Of a DNA stretch of 64,000 bases, positions 24,830 to 34,914 are shown piece by piece. A program made the position numbers and the translations under genes. The notes under the pieces are model-generated. The model saw nothing but the letters and a program-made list of their open reading frames with translations, was not told where the DNA came from and ran no database searches. Position 1 is the first letter of the stretch; each line of letters starts with the position of its first letter. The stretch comes from an uncultured Lentibacter sp. GTDB taxonomy: Bacteria > Pseudomonadota > Alphaproteobacteria > Rhodobacterales > Rhodobacteraceae. The stretch lies in the NCBI RefSeq assembly GCF_937123735.1, contig NZ_CAKZKL010000028.1, positions 124,001-188,000 on the forward strand, in the 5' to 3' direction.

Positions 24830-26116
24830 ATGGCGCTACCTCCTCCCCCTTTTGCCGGCTTTGAGCTGATGATTGCCTGGCGCTACCTGCGGGCGCGCCG
24901 CGCCGAGGGCGGGGTGAGTGTGATGACCTGGATCAGCCTCATCGGGATCACGCTGGCCGTTATGGCGCTGATTGCCACGCTGGCGGTGCGGGCCGGATTT
25001 CGGGCTGAGTTTGTCGATACGATCCTGGGGGCGAATGCCCATGTCACCGTATATCAGGCGGGTGAGATGCAGCCGGATGGCCGTCTGGAGCGCAGTATTG
25101 CGGATTATGAGGCCATGGCGGCGCGGTTGCGCGCTGTGCAGGGGGTTGTGCGGGCGGCGCCACTGATCAAGGGGCAGCTCATGGCCTCGGCGGCGGGGCG
25201 CAATGTGGGGATCGAAGTCTTCGGGATCACCGCGCAGGATTTGCGCACCATTCCGCGGGTGGCCTCGCCGCAGCAGGCTGCGGGCGATATGGACCGGTTT
25301 GAAGCCGGGGTGGCCATTGGCTCGGGGGTGGCGCGCGAGCTCGGGGTGAGCGCGGGCGACAAGATCAGCGTGATCAGCCCGAATGGGGTAAAGACCGCCT
25401 TTGGCACCAGCCCACGGGTGAAGAGCTATGAGGTGGTCTATATCTTCACGGCAGGGCGGTATGACATCGACCGCAGCCGCCTTTACATGCCCTTTGCGGA
25501 GGCGCAAAGCTTCTTCAACCGGGAGGGGCGGGCAGATGAGATCGAGGTGATGGTTGCTGCGCCGGACAGGGTTGAGGACATGGCGCTGGCGCTGTTGCGC
25601 GCCGGTGGGGAGCGCGCGCTTTTGTGGAGTTGGAAAGACGCCAGTGGCGGCTTTTTGCGCGCTCTGGACATTGAAGACAATGTGATGTTCGTGATCCTCT
25701 CGATCCTTGTGTTGATTGCGGCCATGAATATCGTTTCCGGTCTGATCATGCTGGTGAAGAACAAGGGCCGCGACATTGGTATTTTGCGCACCATCGGCCT
25801 GACCGAGGGGGCGGTGCTGCGGATATTCTTCCTGTGCGGGGCCTTTACCGGGATATTGGGCACGGCGCTGGGGGTGCTATTGGGCTGTCTTTTTGCGCTC
25901 TATATTGACCCGATTTTTGCCATTGTGAACGGCGTTTCGGGTGGCGGAATTTGGGACCCTGCGGTGCGGGGGATCTCTTTCTTGCCGGCCAAGTTGCAGC
26001 TGGTGGATGTGATGTCTGCGGTTGGTCTCAGCCTCGGGTTGAGCTTTGTGGTGACGATTTTCCCGGCCCGGCGGGCGGCGCGGATGAACCCTGTGGAGGC
26101 ACTGCGCTATGAGTGA
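24830..26116 (+). CDS. lolC: Lipoprotein-releasing ABC transporter permease (LolC/LolE type)
   Basis: A 428-residue permease with the family start [38 protein letters not shown], a large periplasmic domain (about 50-270) and three further membrane segments at about 280-420 ([46 protein letters not shown]; end [17 protein letters not shown]). With LolD it extracts lipoproteins from the inner membrane and gives them to LolA. Only one permease gene is present, as usual in alphaproteobacteria, so a homodimer is likely. Its end overlaps the lolD start by 8 bases. Confidence 0.92.
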   Translation: MALPPPPFAGFELMIAWRYLRARRAEGGVSVMTWISLIGITLAVMALIATLAVRAGFRAEFVDTILGANAHVTVYQAGEMQPDGRLERSIADYEAMAARLRAVQGVVRAAPLIKGQLMASAAGRNVGIEVFGITAQDLRTIPRVASPQQAAGDMDRFEAGVAIGSGVARELGVSAGDKISVISPNGVKTAFGTSPRVKSYEVVYIFTAGRYDIDRSRLYMPFAEAQSFFNREGRADEIEVMVAAPDRVEDMALALLRAGGERALLWSWKDASGGFLRALDIEDNVMFVILSILVLIAAMNIVSGLIMLVKNKGRDIGILRTIGLTEGAVLRIFFLCGAFTGILGTALGVLLGCLFALYIDPIFAIVNGVSGGGIWDPAVRGISFLPAKLQLVDVMSAVGLSLGLSFVVTIFPARRAARMNPVEALRYE

Positions 26117-26792
26117 TGCGGTTTTGCGCCTGAGCAACATTCACAAGAGCTACAATGCCGGCAAACCCAGTGCGCTGCATGTGTTGCGCGGGGCAGAGCT
26201 GGCGCTTGCGCCGGGAGAGATTGTGGCGCTTGTGGCCCCCTCTGGCGCGGGAAAATCCACTTTGCTGCACATTGCCGGGCTTTTGGATGTGCCCGATTCC
26301 GGGCGGGTTGAAATTGGCGGGCAGGACATGAGCACGCGCAGTGACCGGCGGCGCACCCGGGTGCGCTGTGAGGATGTGGGGTTTGTCTATCAGTTCCATC
26401 ATCTCTTGCCCGAGTTCAGCGCGCTGGAGAATGTGATGTTGCCACAGATGGCCAACGGCGCACCGCGCGGGCGGGCACGGCGGCGGGCGCAGGAGTTGCT
26501 GGAGCGGGTTGGCGTGGGCGCGCGCGCAAAGCATCGCCCGGCCGATATGTCTGGCGGTGAGCAGCAGCGGGTGGCGTTTTGCCGGGCGCTGGCGAATGCA
26601 CCCCGGCTCTTGTTGGCGGATGAGCCCACGGGGAACCTTGATCCGGCCACATCTGATCAGGTTTTTGCAGCCCTGATGGCCCTGGCCCGCGAGACCGGTT
26701 TGGCGGCGTTGATTGCCACGCACAACCTGGAGCTGGCAGCCCGGATGGACCGGCGTGTGCAGCTGGCCGACGGCGCGCTTGTGCCGGCGTGA
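26109..26792 (+). CDS. lolD: Lipoprotein-releasing ABC transporter ATP-binding subunit
   Basis: A 227-residue ABC ATPase: Walker [13 protein letters not shown] (about 42-53), Q-loop [17 protein letters not shown], signature [15 protein letters not shown], Walker [14 protein letters not shown] and switch histidine in IATHNLELA. The [12 protein letters not shown] segment is typical of LolD. It powers LolC for lipoprotein sorting. Overlaps lolC by 8 bases (coupled). Confidence 0.93.
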   Translation: MSDAVLRLSNIHKSYNAGKPSALHVLRGAELALAPGEIVALVAPSGAGKSTLLHIAGLLDVPDSGRVEIGGQDMSTRSDRRRTRVRCEDVGFVYQFHHLLPEFSALENVMLPQMANGAPRGRARRRAQELLERVGVGARAKHRPADMSGGEQQRVAFCRALANAPRLLLADEPTGNLDPATSDQVFAALMALARETGLAALIATHNLELAARMDRRVQLADGALVPA

Positions 26793-26963
26793 GCGGCCGC
26801 GTGACTAGCCGCGTGGCGGGAGGAACAGCTTGCCGGGCAGCGGGCGGTGCGCTTGGGGCCTGTGCGTTGCGGCGATCTGGCCAAGGGCAGCCTCGCAAAG
26901 ACACGATTTGCGGCGGTGGCGTTGCCCGCCGGAATATTTTCAAAGAAAACAAGGGGAACGGCG

Positions 26964-27959
26964 ATGGCTGAGGGATGTGTGACGGTCACATTGGATGAGA
27001 TTTATGAGGTGAGCCTGCGCGCTTTGGTGGGTCATGGTGCGGCGCCCTGGGTGGCGGAGCATGTGGCCGATGCGATCCGGGTGGCGGAGAGTTTTGGCAA
27101 TAAGATCTGTGGGTTGTATTACCTTGAGAGTTACTGTCAGCAGCTTGTGAGCGGGCGCGTTCTGGGCGCGGTGGAGCCTGAGGTGAAGACCCCACGCAGC
27201 GGCGCTGTTCTTGTGGATGCGAAATACGGCTTTGCCCAGCCGGCCTTTGCCCGCGGCTTGCCGACGGCGCTGGCGGCGGCGCGCAGCTGTGGCGTGGCCA
27301 GCTTGGCGGTGGGACATGCCCATACCTGCACGAGCCTTGGGTATTTTGTAGAGCAGATTGCCCGTGCGGGGATGATCGGTTTGGGCATGACCAATGCCTC
27401 GCCGATTGTGGCGGCTCCCGGTGGCAAGCAGCGGGTGATCGGCACCAACCCCATGGCCTTTGCGGTTCCGGATGGTGCGGGCGGTGTGGCGATGCTGTTT
27501 GATCAGAGCACCACGACGGTGGCTTTGGGCAAGATCACCATGGCCAAGGCGGCGGGCCAGCCCATTCCGCTGGGCTGGGCCGTGGATTGTGACGGGCAGC
27601 CGACCACCGATCCTGAGGCCGCGCTGGCGGGCAGCCTTGTGAGTATGGGCGGCTATAAGGGCTGGGGATTTGGGCTGATGGCCGAGCTGTTGGCGGCCGG
27701 GATGACCGGGAGTTTGGCCAGCCAGGATGTTGCGCCGCTGAAAGCCCCGGAGGGCGCGCCCCATGATCTGGGCCAGTATTATCTGCTGATTGACCCGGCT
27801 GCGGGGGCGGATTTTGAGGCCCGTCTTGCTCAGGTGGCTGGGGCTGTTGCACTGGATGAGGGAGCAAGGATGCCCGGGCAGGGGCGGGCACCGCGCCCCT
27901 CGGTAGAGGTTGCGCCAGATTTTTGGGCGGCCTGTCAGGCGCTTGCGGCGCGCGGCTGA
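26964..27959 (+). CDS. Ldh_2-family NAD(P)-dependent oxidoreductase
   Basis: A 331-residue member of the malate/L-lactate/ureidoglycolate dehydrogenase family (not Rossmann type). Features: the helical start VTLDEIYEVSLRALVGHGAAPWVAEHVADAIR, DAKYGFAQPAFARGLPTALAAARSCGVASLAVGHAHTCTSLGYF with the catalytic His region, RVIGTNPMAFAVP, and MGGYKGWGFGLMAELLAAGMTG. Candidates include sulfolactate dehydrogenase, 2,3-diketogulonate reductase and delta-1-piperideine-2-carboxylate reductase; the sequence alone does not decide. The usual SHH at the active site is GHAH here. The ATG at 26964 has ribosome site AAGGGGA; a longer frame from 26847 lacks family similarity. It stands alone after lolD. Confidence 0.8.
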   Translation: MAEGCVTVTLDEIYEVSLRALVGHGAAPWVAEHVADAIRVAESFGNKICGLYYLESYCQQLVSGRVLGAVEPEVKTPRSGAVLVDAKYGFAQPAFARGLPTALAAARSCGVASLAVGHAHTCTSLGYFVEQIARAGMIGLGMTNASPIVAAPGGKQRVIGTNPMAFAVPDGAGGVAMLFDQSTTTVALGKITMAKAAGQPIPLGWAVDCDGQPTTDPEAALAGSLVSMGGYKGWGFGLMAELLAAGMTGSLASQDVAPLKAPEGAPHDLGQYYLLIDPAAGADFEARLAQVAGAVALDEGARMPGQGRAPRPSVEVAPDFWAACQALAARG

Positions 27960-27995
27960 GATTGGCTCAGACCGCTGGCGGGCGGCCTTCTCGGA

Positions 27996-28442
27996 TCAGG
28001 CTTGCTGGGTGAGCCAAACACCGGAGGCCATAAGCGCGATGCCGCTGGCGCGGGTGAGCGAGAGCGGTGAGATACGCGCGCCAAACAGGCCGAAATGATC
28101 AATCAGCGCCGCAGAGATCAGCTGTCCGATCAGCACGAAGAACACCGCATTGCCAACGCCGAAGCGCGGGGCGACCCAAGTGATCGAGAGCACATAGAAG
28201 GCCACCAGAAGCCCGGCCAGAAACAGATGTTTGGGTTGGGCGGGGGCCTTGGCGAGGGCGGCGGTGCTGCCGGTGGCCACCAGCATCACCAGCGCCGCAC
28301 AGAGGGCCACGCTGAACAGGATGGCCCCTGCGGCAAAGGGGGTGGCGAGGCGGGTTCCGAGGCTGGCGTTGAGGGCCGCGAGCACGGGAATGCCGATTCC
28401 GGCGATGAGCATAATGAGCGCATAGGCGGCGGGACTGTTCAT
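27996..28442 (-). CDS. DMT-superfamily YdcZ-type membrane protein
   Basis: A 148-residue protein with five hydrophobic segments: YALIMLIAGIGIPVLAALNASLG at the start, and FGVGNAVFFVLIGQLISAALIDHFGLFG, typical of the DUF606/YdcZ half-size EamA-like transporters. Substrate unknown; such proteins usually work as dimers or pairs. Its ATG overlaps the upstream thioesterase stop (ATGA), so the two are translated together. Confidence 0.8.
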   Translation of the reverse strand: MNSPAAYALIMLIAGIGIPVLAALNASLGTRLATPFAAGAILFSVALCAALVMLVATGSTAALAKAPAQPKHLFLAGLLVAFYVLSITWVAPRFGVGNAVFFVLIGQLISAALIDHFGLFGARISPLSLTRASGIALMASGVWLTQQA

Positions 28443-28903
28443 GGGGTTGTCCTTTGGGCTGTGTCGCGTGCGGCAAGAGCGGGGGCCGCTGCGGCGGGGA
28501 GGTGGAAGGTGGCTGTCGCGGTGGCGACCTCCTTGCCGGAGGGGGCGGCACAGAGGCTTGCGCGTGTGAAGATCAGTGAGCGCCCCGGTTTCACGATCTG
28601 GGCGGTGCAAATAATTGCCTCTCCCAGCCCCGGGCGCAGGAATTGCAGCTCAAGGTTTGTGGTGGCCACCGGGCGCATTTTGCCAAACAGGCCGGCGCAG
28701 GCGAAGACCATGGCTGTATCGGCCAGTGCGGCGAGCGCCTGTCCGGAGAGCACATCACCCATGCGGGTCAGCTCGGAGGTGATGGGCATATGCAGGGTGG
28801 CCGATGTGGGGCTTATGTCGGTGATGGTGAGGGCGAGGGCGCGCACCCAGGGGGCAAAGCCCTGATCGAATATGGCTTGGGCGTCTTGGCTGGTGAAGGA
28901 CAT
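28439..28903 (-). CDS. PaaI-family hotdog thioesterase
   Basis: A 154-residue single hotdog domain: WVRALALTITDISPTSATLHMPI, then MGDVLSGQALAALADTAMVFACAG with the active-site Gly/Asp helix (GD.LSGQ.L..LADTA), and ATTNLELQFLRPG. It likely hydrolyses a short or aryl acyl-CoA. Start ATG 28903 follows AAACAAATGTCC on the coding strand; a longer frame exists but is not family-like. Co-translated with the DMT gene. Confidence 0.82.
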   Translation of the reverse strand: MSFTSQDAQAIFDQGFAPWVRALALTITDISPTSATLHMPITSELTRMGDVLSGQALAALADTAMVFACAGLFGKMRPVATTNLELQFLRPGLGEAIICTAQIVKPGRSLIFTRASLCAAPSGKEVATATATFHLPAAAAPALAARDTAQRTTP

Positions 28904-29049
28904 TTGTTTCTCGGTTGCGTTGCTGTGGTCTCGGGCCTGTTCTGAGCGGGCGCCCGTCCATGCGAGAGTGGCACGGCGGGCCGGGATGATCCAGATCAAA
29001 GCGAGCGGGGCATGCTTGCAGGCAAGCTGGCCGCATGAGGAGAGGCGAT

Positions 29050-29508
29050 ATGGCAGGACATAAATGGCGCAAGGCGACCTTACCCTTGGGGATGCTGTTG
29101 GCGCTGGCGGCATGTGATGCGCCGCCCACATCTAACGGGCCAACCGGGCAAGCCGTGCAAATTGGGCAAGCCGGACAGGGCAAGAGCGGGGCGCTTTTGT
29201 TTGCACAGAACTGCGCGGCCTGTCACGGGGCCGGTGCGCGCGGAGATGGGCCTGCGGCGGCGGGGCTTCTTGAAAGCCCGGCGGATTTGACCCTGATTGC
29301 AGAGCGGTCCGGCGGCGTGTTTCCTGCGGATGATGTGCTGGCCAAGGTGCATGGCTATGGCGGGCCGGGGCATTTTGGGGATATGCCTGATTTTGCCGAT
29401 CTGGAGGCCGGGGCCACGGTGATCTGGGAGACGCAAGAGGGCCAACGGCTTGAAACCCCGCGCGCCTTGGTGGCATTGGTGGGCTATCTCGATGGCTTGC
29501 AGCGCTAG
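29050..29508 (+). CDS. Lipoprotein c-type cytochrome
   Basis: A 152-residue protein from the ATG at 29050, which has AGGAGAGG before it; an ATG at 29035 is possible. The N-terminus LPLGMLLALAACDAPP is a lipoprotein signal (lipobox LAAC). After a G/Q-rich linker comes CAACH, the haem c site, in NCAACHGAGARGDGP, and a methionine ligand candidate in GDMPDF. One haem, class I-like, anchored in the periplasm. It is followed by a second similar cytochrome gene, probably by duplication. Partner enzyme unknown. Confidence 0.85.
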   Translation: MAGHKWRKATLPLGMLLALAACDAPPTSNGPTGQAVQIGQAGQGKSGALLFAQNCAACHGAGARGDGPAAAGLLESPADLTLIAERSGGVFPADDVLAKVHGYGGPGHFGDMPDFADLEAGATVIWETQEGQRLETPRALVALVGYLDGLQR

Positions 29509-29555
29509 GGGTCAGTCTCTAGGCTTGGACACAGAAAAACAAAAGGGGGCGGCTG

Positions 29556-29966
29556 ATGCGGTATTTTGTGACTGGAATGATAGCGCTGGCAGGATTTGCA
29601 GGCTGTATGGCTGTGGAAATGCCGGATGCACGCGAGGGGCGTGTGGCCTATGAGGCCAATTGCGCCATGTGCCACGGCCCGGGCGGGCGCGCAGACGGGC
29701 CTTTGGCCGGTGATTTGAGCGTTCCTCCGATAGATTTGACCAAGCTTGCGCAGGAGGCAGGGGGGGCGTTCCCGGTCAACCGGGTGCTGAGCTATATCGA
29801 CGGCTACAAGCGCCAGGCCCCTGAGGCGGTCGAAATGCCCGAATTTGGCCTGCTGCTGGAGGGGCCATCTGTTCCGGTTGAGACGGGGGCGGGGATCATG
29901 ACACCGACACCGCGCCCCCTGGCGGCGTTGCTGGCCTATCTTGAGAGCATTCAGAGCGAAATCTGA
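29556..29966 (+). CDS. Second lipoprotein c-type cytochrome (paralogue of upstream gene)
   Basis: A 136-residue protein with a lipoprotein signal (GFAGC, Cys17) and a haem site CAMCH in NCAMCHGPGGRADGP. The downstream VEMPEFGLLLEG aligns with GDMPDFADLEAG of the preceding cytochrome, and the endings (PRPLAALLAYLESIQ vs PRALVALVGYLDGLQ) also match, so the two are clear paralogues. Ribosome site AAAGGGGGCGG. Likely electron carrier at the periplasmic face. Confidence 0.85.
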   Translation: MRYFVTGMIALAGFAGCMAVEMPDAREGRVAYEANCAMCHGPGGRADGPLAGDLSVPPIDLTKLAQEAGGAFPVNRVLSYIDGYKRQAPEAVEMPEFGLLLEGPSVPVETGAGIMTPTPRPLAALLAYLESIQSEI

Positions 29967-30088
29967 CCCCGTGGTGGCGCTGGGCCCGGAGTGTCAGCCC
30001 TGTTTTGCCGCGCCCGAAGATTTGCTTGTGGTTCTGCCAGGTCTTTTGCCTGTGGCTCTGTTGCAAAGGGGGGGGGGGCTTCTGGTGC

Positions 30089-31276
30089 TTAGGGGGCGGG
30101 GCGGCTGGCAATATCGCGCGCAGCGGCGATGGCGCAGGACCAGGCCCATTGGAAGTTGTAGCCCCCCAGCCAGCCTGTGATATCGACACACTCGCCAATG
30201 AAATAGAGGCCTCGCTGCTGTGTGCTTTCCATAGACTTGGAGCTGATCTCGGCGGTGGAGACGCCCCCAAGCGTGACTTCGGCGGTGCGGTAGCCTTCGG
30301 TGGCGGTGGGTTTGAGCTGCCAGTTTTGCAGCGCCTCCACGATCTCGCTCAGGCGGGCATCGGACTGATCGGCAAGGTTGCCCGCAAGGGCGAGCGGCGC
30401 GGTGAGATGCTCCACCAGCTTGGTAGGCAGGTGGCGGGCCAGCTCTGTGGTGAGCTGGCGGCGGCCCTGGGCTTGGCGTTGCTGGCGCAAAGCGTCAAGC
30501 AGTCTGCCCTGAGGATCAAGGTTGAGGGTGATGGCCTCGCCCTCGCGCCAGTAGGAGGAAATTTGCAACATAGCAGGGCCGGAGAGGCCGCGGTGGGTAA
30601 ACAGCGTGGCTTCCTCAAAGCTGGTGTGGCCCGCTGTGGCGCGGGTTTCGGCGGCAGTGCCTGAAAGGGGTGCGAACGGATTGTCGGAGAAGGTGAAAGG
30701 CACGAGCGCGGGGCGGGTCTCGGTGAGGGAATGGCCGAACTGTTCGGCGATGTCATAGGCCAGCCCGCTTGCGCCCATCTTGGGGATGGATTTGCCGCCC
30801 GTGGCGACAACGAGGTGCTGGGCCAGCACGGTTTTGCGCTTGCCCTTGTGCTCCAGCAGGGCGGCGAAATGCGTGCCGTCATGGGAGATGCTGACCACTG
30901 AGGTTTCCAGCCAGAGCGCGGCTTCGGCGCGAGCCATTTCATCAAGCAGCATCTGCACGATCTGGGTGGATTTGCCATCACAGAAGAGCTGGCCGAGGGT
31001 CTTTTCGTGATAGGCGATGCCGTGGCGCGCGACGAGGTCGATGAAATCCCATTGGGTGTAGCGCGCCAGCGCCGATTTGGCGAAATGCGGATTTTCGGAG
31101 AGGAAGTTTTGCGGCGTGCAATAGAGATTGGTGAAGTTGCAGCGCCCGCCGCCAGAAATGCGGATTTTTTCGCCCGGCTTTTTGGCGTGATCAATGACCA
31201 GCGTGCTCGGCCCCGCGTGGGCGGCACACATGAGGCCGGCGGCACCTGCGCCGAGGATGAGCGTGTTGACTTGCAT
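30089..31276 (-). CDS. NAD(P)/FAD-dependent oxidoreductase, BaiN/HI0933 family
   Basis: A 395-residue flavoprotein. FAD Rossmann motif LILGAGAAGLMCAAHAG at the start; ISGGGRCNFTN at about 40-50, LVVATGGKSIPKMGASGLAYDIAEQFGH, THRGLSGPAMLQIS, and the end GLYFIGECVDITGWLGGYNFQWAWSCA are family hallmarks. Some members are called BaiN after a bile-acid enzyme, but the true substrate of proteobacterial members is unknown. ATG 31276 (MQVNTLI) chosen since the preceding 12 residues are not conserved. An 11-G run lies 11 bases past the stop. Confidence 0.85.
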   Translation of the reverse strand: MQVNTLILGAGAAGLMCAAHAGPSTLVIDHAKKPGEKIRISGGGRCNFTNLYCTPQNFLSENPHFAKSALARYTQWDFIDLVARHGIAYHEKTLGQLFCDGKSTQIVQMLLDEMARAEAALWLETSVVSISHDGTHFAALLEHKGKRKTVLAQHLVVATGGKSIPKMGASGLAYDIAEQFGHSLTETRPALVPFTFSDNPFAPLSGTAAETRATAGHTSFEEATLFTHRGLSGPAMLQISSYWREGEAITLNLDPQGRLLDALRQQRQAQGRRQLTTELARHLPTKLVEHLTAPLALAGNLADQSDARLSEIVEALQNWQLKPTATEGYRTAEVTLGGVSTAEISSKSMESTQQRGLYFIGECVDITGWLGGYNFQWAWSCAIAAARDIASRPAP

Positions 31277-31315
31277 ATGCGCTGGGCTAATCGGATGTGC
31301 GCGCCTTGGCAAGGG

Positions 31316-32368
31316 TCAGCCCGCGAGGCGGCGCATGAGGGCTTCGACGGGGCCGCGCCGGAAGCGGCGCGCCCAGAGTCGGGCATAGAGCGTGGCAGCG
31401 GCGCAAAACAGGAGCGCAGCCAGCAATGCGGCCTCTGGCGTTTGTCCTCCGACAAGGCCCAGAGCCTCAAGTGTGCCCATGCCAATCAGGATATGGGCGA
31501 TGTAGAGCGTGAGGGTCTGGCGCCCGGCGGGGGCGGTGAGCGCCAGCACGCCCCAAGCCGCCAAGCGCACCTCGGCCATGAGGCAGAGGCCAATTGTGAG
31601 GCTGGCCGCGCCAAGGCCTGCGAGGGTGTAAAGCGGCATCGGCGGGATGGGGGAGGTTGTGAGCAGATCGGCCAGCTCCGGGCCAAGCGGGGCGAGCCAG
31701 CTTGAGAGCGCGCGGCTGAGGGCAGAAGCCATAAGCAGGGCTGCGAGACCTGCGAGGGCGAGGGCGCGCTGGGTGCGCCGCGCGGCCAGAGGCAGGCGCG
31801 ACAGCACAATGCCAAACAGCAAGAAACCCAGCCAGGGCACGACGGGGTGCCAGCCGTTGAAGAAGAGGTTGCGCAGGAAGCCTGAAGGCGTCCAGAAGCC
31901 AGTGTAGCTGTAATCCTCCCAGTTCCAGCCGATGTCGTAGTCCAGCGTGAAGATCATGGTGACAAAGGCGAGGTTGAGCAGGGCGATGGCCCAGATCAGC
32001 GCGCGGGTGCTCAGCGGCAGAAGGAATGCACCGAAGAGGAAATAGAAGGCGTAGTAGTGCAGGATGTCTGCGTCAAAGATCAGCATGTTCACAAGGCCGA
32101 TGGCGAGCAAGAAGGCGGCGCGCTTGAGGGTGATGCGCGTGTTTGCGGCCCCTGAGCGGGCGTGGGCCAACCCGAGACCGAGACCTGCGAGCACCACGAA
32201 GGTGGCGGCAGCGCGCCCTTCTAGGAGCTGCATGAAATGGCTCGCGAAGCCAGAGCCGCCTTCGGCGCCCATGACAATTTTGAAATTGACAATGACCATG
32301 CCCACGAAGGCGAGGTAGCGGGCCAGGTCGAGGCCTGCGAGGCGCGGGGCTTTGGGCTTATGAGACAT
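31316..32368 (-). CDS. DUF418/acyltransferase-3-like membrane protein
   Basis: A 350-residue protein with about ten hydrophobic segments. RLAGLDLARYLAFVGMVIVNFKIVMG at the start and RAAATFVVLAGLGLGLAHAR, YYAFYFLFGAFLLPLS, and GRQTLTLYIAHILIGMG further on are DUF418/DUF1624 (heparan-alpha-glucosaminide acetyltransferase-like) features. Possible acyl transfer across the membrane, unproven. It is 39 bases from the BaiN-type gene and likely in the same unit. It diverges from ftsW across a 257-base gap. Confidence 0.75.
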   Translation of the reverse strand: MSHKPKAPRLAGLDLARYLAFVGMVIVNFKIVMGAEGGSGFASHFMQLLEGRAAATFVVLAGLGLGLAHARSGAANTRITLKRAAFLLAIGLVNMLIFDADILHYYAFYFLFGAFLLPLSTRALIWAIALLNLAFVTMIFTLDYDIGWNWEDYSYTGFWTPSGFLRNLFFNGWHPVVPWLGFLLFGIVLSRLPLAARRTQRALALAGLAALLMASALSRALSSWLAPLGPELADLLTTSPIPPMPLYTLAGLGAASLTIGLCLMAEVRLAAWGVLALTAPAGRQTLTLYIAHILIGMGTLEALGLVGGQTPEAALLAALLFCAAATLYARLWARRFRRGPVEALMRRLAG

Positions 32369-32404
32369 GGGAGCCCTTTTTGGCCCAAAACGAGGCGCTT
32401 TTTT

Positions 32405-32484
32405 CACTGATGAGATCTCAGTGTTAGGGCGCGGCCTTGGGCCTGTCAACTTGGGCCAGTAAACTTGAGCCAGTGAAGCTGCGG
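32405..32484. repeat. Inverted repeat and 14-bp tandem repeat in the ftsW upstream region
   Basis: CACTGA-N7-TCAGTG (32405-32423, containing palindrome GAGATCTC) lies 37 bases before the DUF418 start. At 32448-32475 two 14-bp units (AACTTGGGCCAGTA, AACTTGAGCCAGTG) and a partial third stand side by side. GAATC sites follow at 32531 and 32553. The rest of the 257-base gap holds no gene. Confidence 0.4.
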
Positions 32485-32625
32485 CCTCGTCTGCGCGGGC
32501 GCGGGTTATGGCCGGTTGCGTTGCGGGTGCGAATCATCTGCTTCCCAAAGGCGAATCACCGTGCTACTGTGCCGGAACAGACCCCGAAAAGGGGCAATCG
32601 AGGCAGTTCTAGCGGTGAATGTCAG

Positions 32626-33788
<1,163 letters not shown>

Positions 33789-33792
<4 letters not shown>

Positions 33793-34913
33793 GTGAGACA
33801 CAGCCGCTGCTGATAATCGCAGCGGGTGGCACGGGGGGGCACATGTTTCCGGCGCAGGCTCTGGCAGAGCGAATGCTGCGTGCGGGCTGGCGGGTGAAGC
33901 TGAGCACGGATGCGCGCGGCGCGCGCTACACCGGCGGGTTTGCACATTCTGTTGAGATCACACAGGTGGCGAGCGCCACCTTTGCGCGCGGCGGTCTTTT
34001 GGGACGGATTGCGGCCCCGTTTCGCATTCTGGCCGGTGTTGTTTCGGCCACATTTGGGATGTGGCGCGACCGCCCCACTGTGGTGGTGGGGTTTGGCGGT
34101 TATCCCAGTATTCCGGCTTTGAGCGCGGCGTGGCTGTTGCGGTTGCCCCGGATGATCCACGAGCAGAACGGTGTGCTTGGGCGGGTGAACCGGCTGTTTG
34201 CCAAGCGGGTTGACTTGGTGGCCTGTGGCACCTGGCCCACGGCGCTGCCGGAGGGTGTGGAGGCGGTGCATGTGGGCAACCCTGTGCGTGGGGCTGTTCT
34301 GGAGCGGGCAGGGGCGGGCTATATTGCGCCGGGCCCTTATCCGATGTCACTGCTGGTGATTGGTGGCTCACAAGGCGCGCGGATTTTGAGCCAGGTGGTG
34401 CCGGAGGCGATTGCGCGTTTGCCGGAAAGCCTGTTGGCGCATGTGCGGGTGGTGCATCAGGCCCGGGCCGAAGATGCGGCCGCGGTGGCGCAGTTTTATG
34501 CGGATCGCGGCATTCCGGCGGAGGTTGAGCCGTTTTTCCACGATGTGCCCACACGGATGAGCGAGGCGCAGCTGGTGATTTCACGCGCCGGAGCCTCAAG
34601 CCTGGCTGATTTGAGTGTGATCGGGCGACCGGCCATTCTGATCCCTTTTGCGGCGGCTGCGGGGGACCATCAGAGCGCCAATGCCCGCGGGCTGGCACAG
34701 GCCGGTGGCGCTATCGTGATTCCGGAAAGCAAGCTCACCGCCGAGGTATTGAGCGAGCAGATTTTGAGCGTGATGGACACGCAAGAGGGCGCGCAGATGA
34801 TGGCGCGGGCCGCGCTTTCGGTGGCAAAGCCTGAAGCGGCAGAAGAGTTAGAGCAGCTGGTGAGCGCTTTGGCGCAAAAACAGGCGCAAAAACCGGCGCA
34901 AAAAGGGGACTGA
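33789..34913 (+). CDS. murG: UDP-GlcNAc:lipid I N-acetylglucosaminyltransferase
   Basis: A 374-residue GT28 enzyme with glycine loop [50 protein letters not shown] and [35 protein letters not shown]. It adds GlcNAc to lipid I at the inner membrane inner face. The C-terminus ends with [11 protein letters not shown], a small repetitive lysine/glutamine tail. Overlaps ftsW by 4 bases and is followed 1 base later by murC. Confidence 0.95.
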
Positions 34914-34914
34914 C

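Noticed and set aside
30068..30078. 11-G homopolymer as a phase-variation tract
   Set aside because: It lies between genes, downstream of a stop codon and not in a promoter, so a frameshift switch is unlikely.
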